From Dolomedes plantarius (Eukaryota > Arthropoda > Arachnida > Araneae > Dolomedidae), in NCBI GenBank assembly GCA_907164885.2, contig OU015496.1, positions 169,682,242-169,746,241 on the forward strand: 64,000 nt of DNA, given 5' to 3'. The position numbers and the translations under genes were made by a program. The notes under the pieces were generated by a model. That model saw only the letters and a list, made by a program, of their open reading frames with translations, was not told the origin of the DNA and did not search any database. This document shows positions 14,501 to 21,700 of the stretch, piece by piece (position 1 is the stretch's first letter; each line of letters starts with the position of its first letter).

Positions 14501-15697
14501 TAAAGAGCTGCATGTGAGTTGTGAGCCATAATTAGGCCACTTGTAGTCAATACCATTCCACTTCATTTCTTGACAGTCATTTGGTTCTGATTAACATATT
14601 TTTCATTAATTATCAAATTCGTTATAAATGAATGGATTTTGTAGGAACTTTAATAAAAAACAAAAATTAATGCTGTTGAATGATAACAATGAAGACCTGA
14701 GAAATATTTAGCATGTTTAGCTTGTCTCAATAAAATTCAAACTCTGGTTTACACTTGTAGAAATTATAATTTTATTATTTGGTAACTAAACTACATTTAA
14801 ATTATTTTAGTTTCATTGTTTTGGATTGTGTGTAACAATTTTTGTATTAGTTACATTAATGTTTTACTGTTTTTGATTTTTCTATTGTGTTATTTATTTA
14901 CATTTTAGGTTCTCAATTGCATTTAGTCTTTAAGTCACGTACAAGGCCATGTGGAAAAAATCAAAATAAAGAAGTTATAAGTCTAATAAATTTGGAGTGT
15001 TCATCATCAGCCGGTGTTGTATGTTATTTGTTGTTATGTAGTAGATACCCTTATATAGTCCCTAAAAAAAAAAAAAAATCTAGTTCTGTTGTTTGATTAT
15101 CCTTACTTTTAAATTTTCAGTTACATCTTATTCTCTAGTTAATTCATTATTAACTCTAATTTTTCTTTTAAAGTTAAAAGGATATTTTTTTTGTTTTGTA
15201 TATTAAAGTTTCTTTGTAAAAATGTATTTGCTTCATAAAACGTTAATATTCTTTAACAGTGTATCTAAGAAATACCAGGTGGGCAAAACGTCCGTAGAAA
15301 CTTTAAAAATTCATAAAAACCGGGAAAGTAACCAAAATTTAAAAAAAATTGCAGGGTTAGCATCACTAGGTCACAGGAATTTTTTTAAGACAGGAAAAAA
15401 AAAAATACAAAACAGTCGACAGGTGGTGCTGACGTACACAAGTCAAAGGGGTGTATCTATCTGGTGCATCCAATGTGTTTTTAACAGAAAGATGCGATCC
15501 GCCGAGAGGTGTCATGTATATATTTGGACCTTCTGCCGCTGCTGGATTTGTAACTCGCCTGCAATATATTATCCCCTGTGTTGGGGGTCATGTGGAACAC
15601 CTACTGCTGTAATAAAGGATTTAGAAGCATTCTTTTCTGCATTTACATATCTTATTTTGACTTGTGTATGTCAGCGCCACCTGCCGGCTGTTTTTCT

Positions 15698-15743
<46 letters not shown>

Positions 15744-18700
15744 CTCTCCTGTCTTAAAAAAATTCTCATGACCTAGCGATGCTAACCCTCCAAATATTTT
15801 TTTATTTTGGTTATTTTCCAGATTTTATGAATTTTTTAAGTTTTTATTGACTTTTTGCCCACCAAGTATGTGGTTTGATATAATCACTTTTTTACAACAG
15901 CATTTTTATATGAAGCTTATGACTGTGGTAGCTGTTGAATTTCCCCATTAATGGAACCATGCATTCTCCATTTTTCTCCTATGTTTCATTAAAGATGTAG
16001 GGTCTATATTTATAAAAACTTTGTGTATCCTTATTTTAGATTAAAATAGTTTGGCTATACAACTGATATTAAGACTTGAAAACATATACACAATAGAAAA
16101 TTTTAAAGTTTGACATTAACTGATAGGAATGAATAACAATAATTTGTAATTGTTATTGTAATTTGTAAAATTGTTTAAATAGGTAGTAAAATAATATAAT
16201 AATTTATCTTTCAGGGTTCTCCAGAATTTATATATGAATCTGGTAACTGTGATTATGTGTTTGAATGGCCTACAATTGTAGTTTGTTCAGGTTATCACAG
16301 GTATGTATTTACCTCTTGATAGCTATTTTTATTTGCTCTTTTTTTCTTTCTTTCTTTTTTAATTATACAATCAAAGTGTAAACGATTTGATTACATGTTT
16401 ATTTTGAATTTCAAAATATTAAAATCCAATTAAATCAAATTGTGATACTTACAAGCATAAGAATGGCTAAAGATTCAGTTTGGTATAATATACCATGAAG
16501 CATGGTACAGCACAAAGTTCAACATTACAGTTCCTACAATAGTATCTTGTTTCTTTCCTTATCTTTTTACCCCTCTCATCTCTTTTACTGCAACAAACGG
16601 CGCAATTTCTACAAGGAGTCGCTTTCTTTTCTGACGGTGGTTCAAATTCGGGAAAGTGCCTATCAGTTAGTCTCAAAGGCCCATGTTGGTAACCAGGCCG
16701 ACCTGTTCTTTTGGGTAACACTTTTGAATGGTATTTTTCAATTAATTTTTCCATGAGCATTTTACGGAATTCCAAATGGTCCTGTTTTCCTCCCTTTTTT
16801 TATATAGTACAAATGAATTCTATACGGATATATCCACAACAGGAAAAAATATTTTCTTATAGTATCTTTTTCCTCGTTTTCTTGTTGTTGGGTAATCGTG
16901 GAGATGCTGATAAAGCCGATCAACGCCTCCCATTGTATCGTTAACAAATGGAAATCTCGGTGGTGCAACATTTGGTTGATTTGTACTAATTTGATACCAA
17001 TTTTTTGCCACGGCCAAAATCTCGTCATCATTATCTTCATATTCACTTCCATCACTCAAGAGATCACTTTCATCGCTGAAACTTTCTGATAAATTGGCAT
17101 ATTCAAAATCATCAGAGTCGTTCATTATCAGATAACTTTTTCTAAACAAGTTACAAAAATCCTTAGTAAAAATTAATTTATGGTTAACTGTTTACTTTTA
17201 TGATATTTAACGTAATAAAAATGGATATATTACCTTTTCCACACCAAACAGCTGCTTTATAACAAAGAATTCCTAACAAACTTATAGCTAATCATCAAAA
17301 TGCACCATGTGGTTTACACAAGAAAAATGCTGCATGGTAGTGCCATCTATGGTAAATAAGTTTAATTATAATCTAGCCTATCTATTTTTAATAGAACAGA
17401 TCTCAGACGGGCGTTAGAAATAAAATAATGTGATATACAAGAGTGCCCGTGTGAGACATGGGTATGTGCAAATTTGCCGGTAACTTTTGCCCATGTCAGA
17501 CATGGGCAAATGCGTTAAAGGGTTAAGCAACTTTCTTCAAAAACGTATGCAGTTTCCTTAGAATTAATGTAGCACAGGTAGTAAATGATATGGAAATTTC
17601 TTAATTCTGTTTAATTTCTTCATTTTTTCATCCTTAAATTTCTTCAGTTTATGAATTACTGTGCTTATAAGTAAAGTTGTTTATTTCATTTCATGTATGT
17701 ATTTGCATATACAATGGAATCGCGATTGATCGTTCTTCGAATCCTCGTTTTCCCATATGCGTCATTTATTTCACCCAGTCCTGACGATCATATTTCTTTG
17801 TTATGTTCCCGCATTTATCGTTCGGTTCATTAGGTCCCTTAAAAAATGATATATCAAGATTCCACTGTAATTTAAAAATTCACTTTTTCCACTTTTCATT
17901 TTCTTATTTTTCTCTTGCAGGAAAAAAGAGGACCCTAATGCACCAAAATCTAATCCCTATCAAGATGTACCTGAATCTCACCATAAGGCTGAAATAGCAG
18001 TTGGTATTATTTTTGGAGTGATTGCAGCAATGATAGTTGTTTTTATTGTTGTCAAAGCTGAAAGAAGGTAAAAAAAAAAAAATTATATATATATACATAT
18101 AATTGAACTTTAAAATGAATGAGACTGCAATTATACGCACATAAACTAATATGGCTTAATTCTCTTTATGTTCAACATAACGTTTCTCTTTCTTTCAATA
18201 TGCAATTCGAAATTTTATGTAATTATTCACAGAAAAAAATTAGTTTCCTTTCTTTTTTCTCTTTTGTGTTGGAAAAACTGTTAAAGCAATTTTAAAATAC
18301 ATTCCATTAAATGAATGCATACGTATCAAACCAGTTGTAAGTAGAATAAGCTGAAGCAACATTTTAATAAAAAAATTAACTTAAATAGTTTTAAAAATAC
18401 TCTCTTAAAACAGCTAAATCTAGTACTCTGTTCACACTCTTGCTCTCCCCTTATTGGGATTGTATGGGTGCCTTTATAGGATGGTTGAAATTGAAATCGC
18501 CAATTAAAAATTCAGAGTAATTATAAATACTTTCTATGTTTTTATTCTCTATTTAATACAGCTAATTGATATGGGTAAAATTTTGATCCATGTCTTCTGT
18601 TTGAATGAAGGAGAGATATTTTATTGGCTTGCTTTTGAATATGTGTACAAACTCTGTTGATCTATCAGGTAATAATACTTGAGGTGATAAGCTTTTTTTC

Positions 18701-21700
18701 AGCCAGAATTCTTCCTAGGATTAATCATAGACCCATTAAATATGAAACAAATTTCATGAACTTTATTATTTTTCGATTTTTTTTTTAACAGAATGAAATT
18801 ATTGTGGACAGATCCTTTCAGATTTGCTTTCATACAAGAGTTTCCCTTCTTTAATCACTGAAGTCCTACTTTATTTTCTGTTTGCTCAGTTTATGTTTGT
18901 TAGTAACCTTTGAATCATCATCTTGTTATGAATATAAAATTTATCACAAAATTGATTGGATTTAATGTTTAATTATATTTAAATGAACTGTATAAAACTC
19001 TTTAATTCAACAAAATAGTTCTTAGAATTTAAGATTTAGAGGAAGAAAAAAATTAGCAAAATCTTATTTTTTACCATATCAAATTAAGCATTCATTTCTT
19101 CGTATTTCCTATAAGATTCAGTTGGTAAAACTTTGAAAATATTTGTTCAAAAGTTGCCATTGCTGAAAATGCAGATGGTATATATGTGTGTGTATATATA
19201 TAATTATTTTTATTTATATTTTTAATTTCAGAGCCATTATATCATCCAGGTTTAGAAGTCTATTTGGTAGAGTGAGCTTACCATATTTCAGATATAAAAG
19301 GGTAAGAGTTGTTCATTGTGTTGTATTGCATATCTTTAATTGAATTTTGTCTTATTGTAGATGATCATATTTTGCTGTAGAGGAATGGGATGAGGATTTG
19401 CATGCATGAACACTTTGTGTGTGTGCTCGTGCATGTGTGTTTAAATGAGTTTTAGAATTTTGAAATAATTGCCCAGTGGCCTAAAAACTAAATAAAATTG
19501 TCATTAGTTTCTCTGAGGTTTTAGAAATTCCCGAAAAGTACTGGATGGCTAGAATTTTTAATAAATCTTAAATATTTTCCTTTAGATCAGAACCTGCCAC
19601 TGAGTAGTGTGAGTAGTAACTGAAATTTAAATTTTGATAACTGCATTTGTAGCTTCTATAAAAGTGTAAGTGGAAGAATATTTTATATATTGACTTAAAA
19701 TTCTGGGAACTTTGTACTGAAACTAAACACTCCTTTTGTCATTGAATCATTTTGTTGTAAATTAAAATTGCAAGGTAATTCTGCTCCTTTTTCTATTCAA
19801 AGAGGATTTAATGTATTTGTTACTGTGAAATAGCTTATTATCAATCTTAACCCAGTGGAGTATCTATGAGGCATATGAGCTCACAATGTGTATGCAAATG
19901 GACAACAATTGTCAAGTGCTTCAAAACTGGAGGAACAGATTGAACAAAGCTGGTTTTGAATAAAGCCAGAACATTTCAGAATTCGGTAAACAGGATGCCT
20001 GATTGAATTTTCAAAGTTATTTTGAAAAATGGTTCGTTTACATGAATTTAAGTTGAATGTGTATTAAATATCTTTGGAGACTGCTTATTCCTGCATTTTA
20101 TATGTAAATTGAGTAGATGTTACATTTGCATTTAAAAAAAAATAGTTCACATTCAGCTTTGCTAACTCAAAAATTATGTTAATTGTTTGGGGGGTTCCCT
20201 CCCCCCCCCTTCCCCCACATAACATCAAGAGATGGTCAATTGACCATAACTCCTTACGAGCAGCCCAATGCAAATTAGCTCTGTTGAGCCAGTTGTCAGT
20301 AGTAAAATGAGTCTTTTAAAACAACACGTCAAAAAATGGATAAAAGCCATAGTCTCCTCATGCTTCAGTCACACACATCTGCCCAGCACAGTACACAGGG
20401 GGAAAAGGAGTGATATTTATGGGCAGCGCTCTGCAAAGCTTCTCTGCAGCGATCCTGCCCTGAGTCGGTTCTAGTGATGCGACATCGATAACAAAACATC
20501 GATGCTAATAAAACATCGTCCAAAAACCATCGATGTTTTAGAACATTAATGTTTTAAAACTGGTTTAGTAATCTCTAACATTAATGTTACTTCCGTTAGT
20601 CGTGGGAGGAGGGGGTGATTTAATTTTACTCTGATTGGGCAGACACAAATGACAAAAACTTGGTTACTTTGGGCTACATTGATGACTCAAAATTCTCGTT
20701 GTAAATACTGCCATGTTTTGCCTTCAAATGTCCAGATAAATTCGTGGTATTGCCAGAAGTTTTGAGGAACTTAAGGCAAATATTGCATTTCGCCAATTTG
20801 TCAGAGGTTTTGTAAAAATATTTCCAAACGGTACTTTTGGAAAGCATCTTACTAATAATATTAACGTCAACTTATATAAAACCAGCACAAAACAAAGACT
20901 TAAATGGATGCACTCGTGTATATACTATTTGTAAAATAAAACCCCATGGAAGGTTCTGGAGTGTCAGGAACATTCCAAGCGTTCTGATTGGTTCATTGGT
21001 TGTTAATTGCCATTTGTCTGTTTGCTGAGGAATCATTCCCCCTTTTGTATTCGTCCTTTTCAGAATTCAGACTTACATTTACTGAGTCTGAAAATTATGC
21101 TACATGGTAAATTTTTTTAATTACGGTACTTTTTCATTAAAAAAACATCGAGCACAAAACATCGATGTTAAAAAACATCGGTTTCAATAAATCGATGTTT
21201 AAAACATCGATGTTTTTATCGAAACATCGATGTCGCATCCCTAGTCGGTTCTCAAGCAGATGATCAAAGAGATTCGAGGGACCTTGGGGGGGTTGACCGT
21301 AACTAATCAACCCCCCCAAATGTGTCAACAAGTGTCGGGGGACTGCATGTCTAGATGTGTGTGACTGTAACATTAGATAAGCAAAGGACAGTCAAGAGTA
21401 CCTGTCAAACCAATGCAAAACAAATGTCCCTATAAAAAGTTGTGGTAGGAGATCATTCTAAAATTAGCAGTGAAAGTTTGATGAGGCAAGTTAGATGGCA
21501 CTGGGTTCTCCAGAAGCTGGTTCTATCTCTTTCCCTTGGGAGCATCTTCATGAATTTGAAGTAGAATTGTTTACAGACTATATAATATTTTTACAGGCAA
21601 GGTGGTAAAAAAAGACAAAATTGGTTGTTAGAGACTGCAACCTCTCTGCCAAAATATCAGCCCTTTCATTACCAGTAATGTTGCAATGTCTTGGTATCCA

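Noticed and set aside
15222..15776. 184-aa open frame
   Set aside because: It crosses both arms and the T run of a foldback MITE; the poly-Phe end is low complexity.
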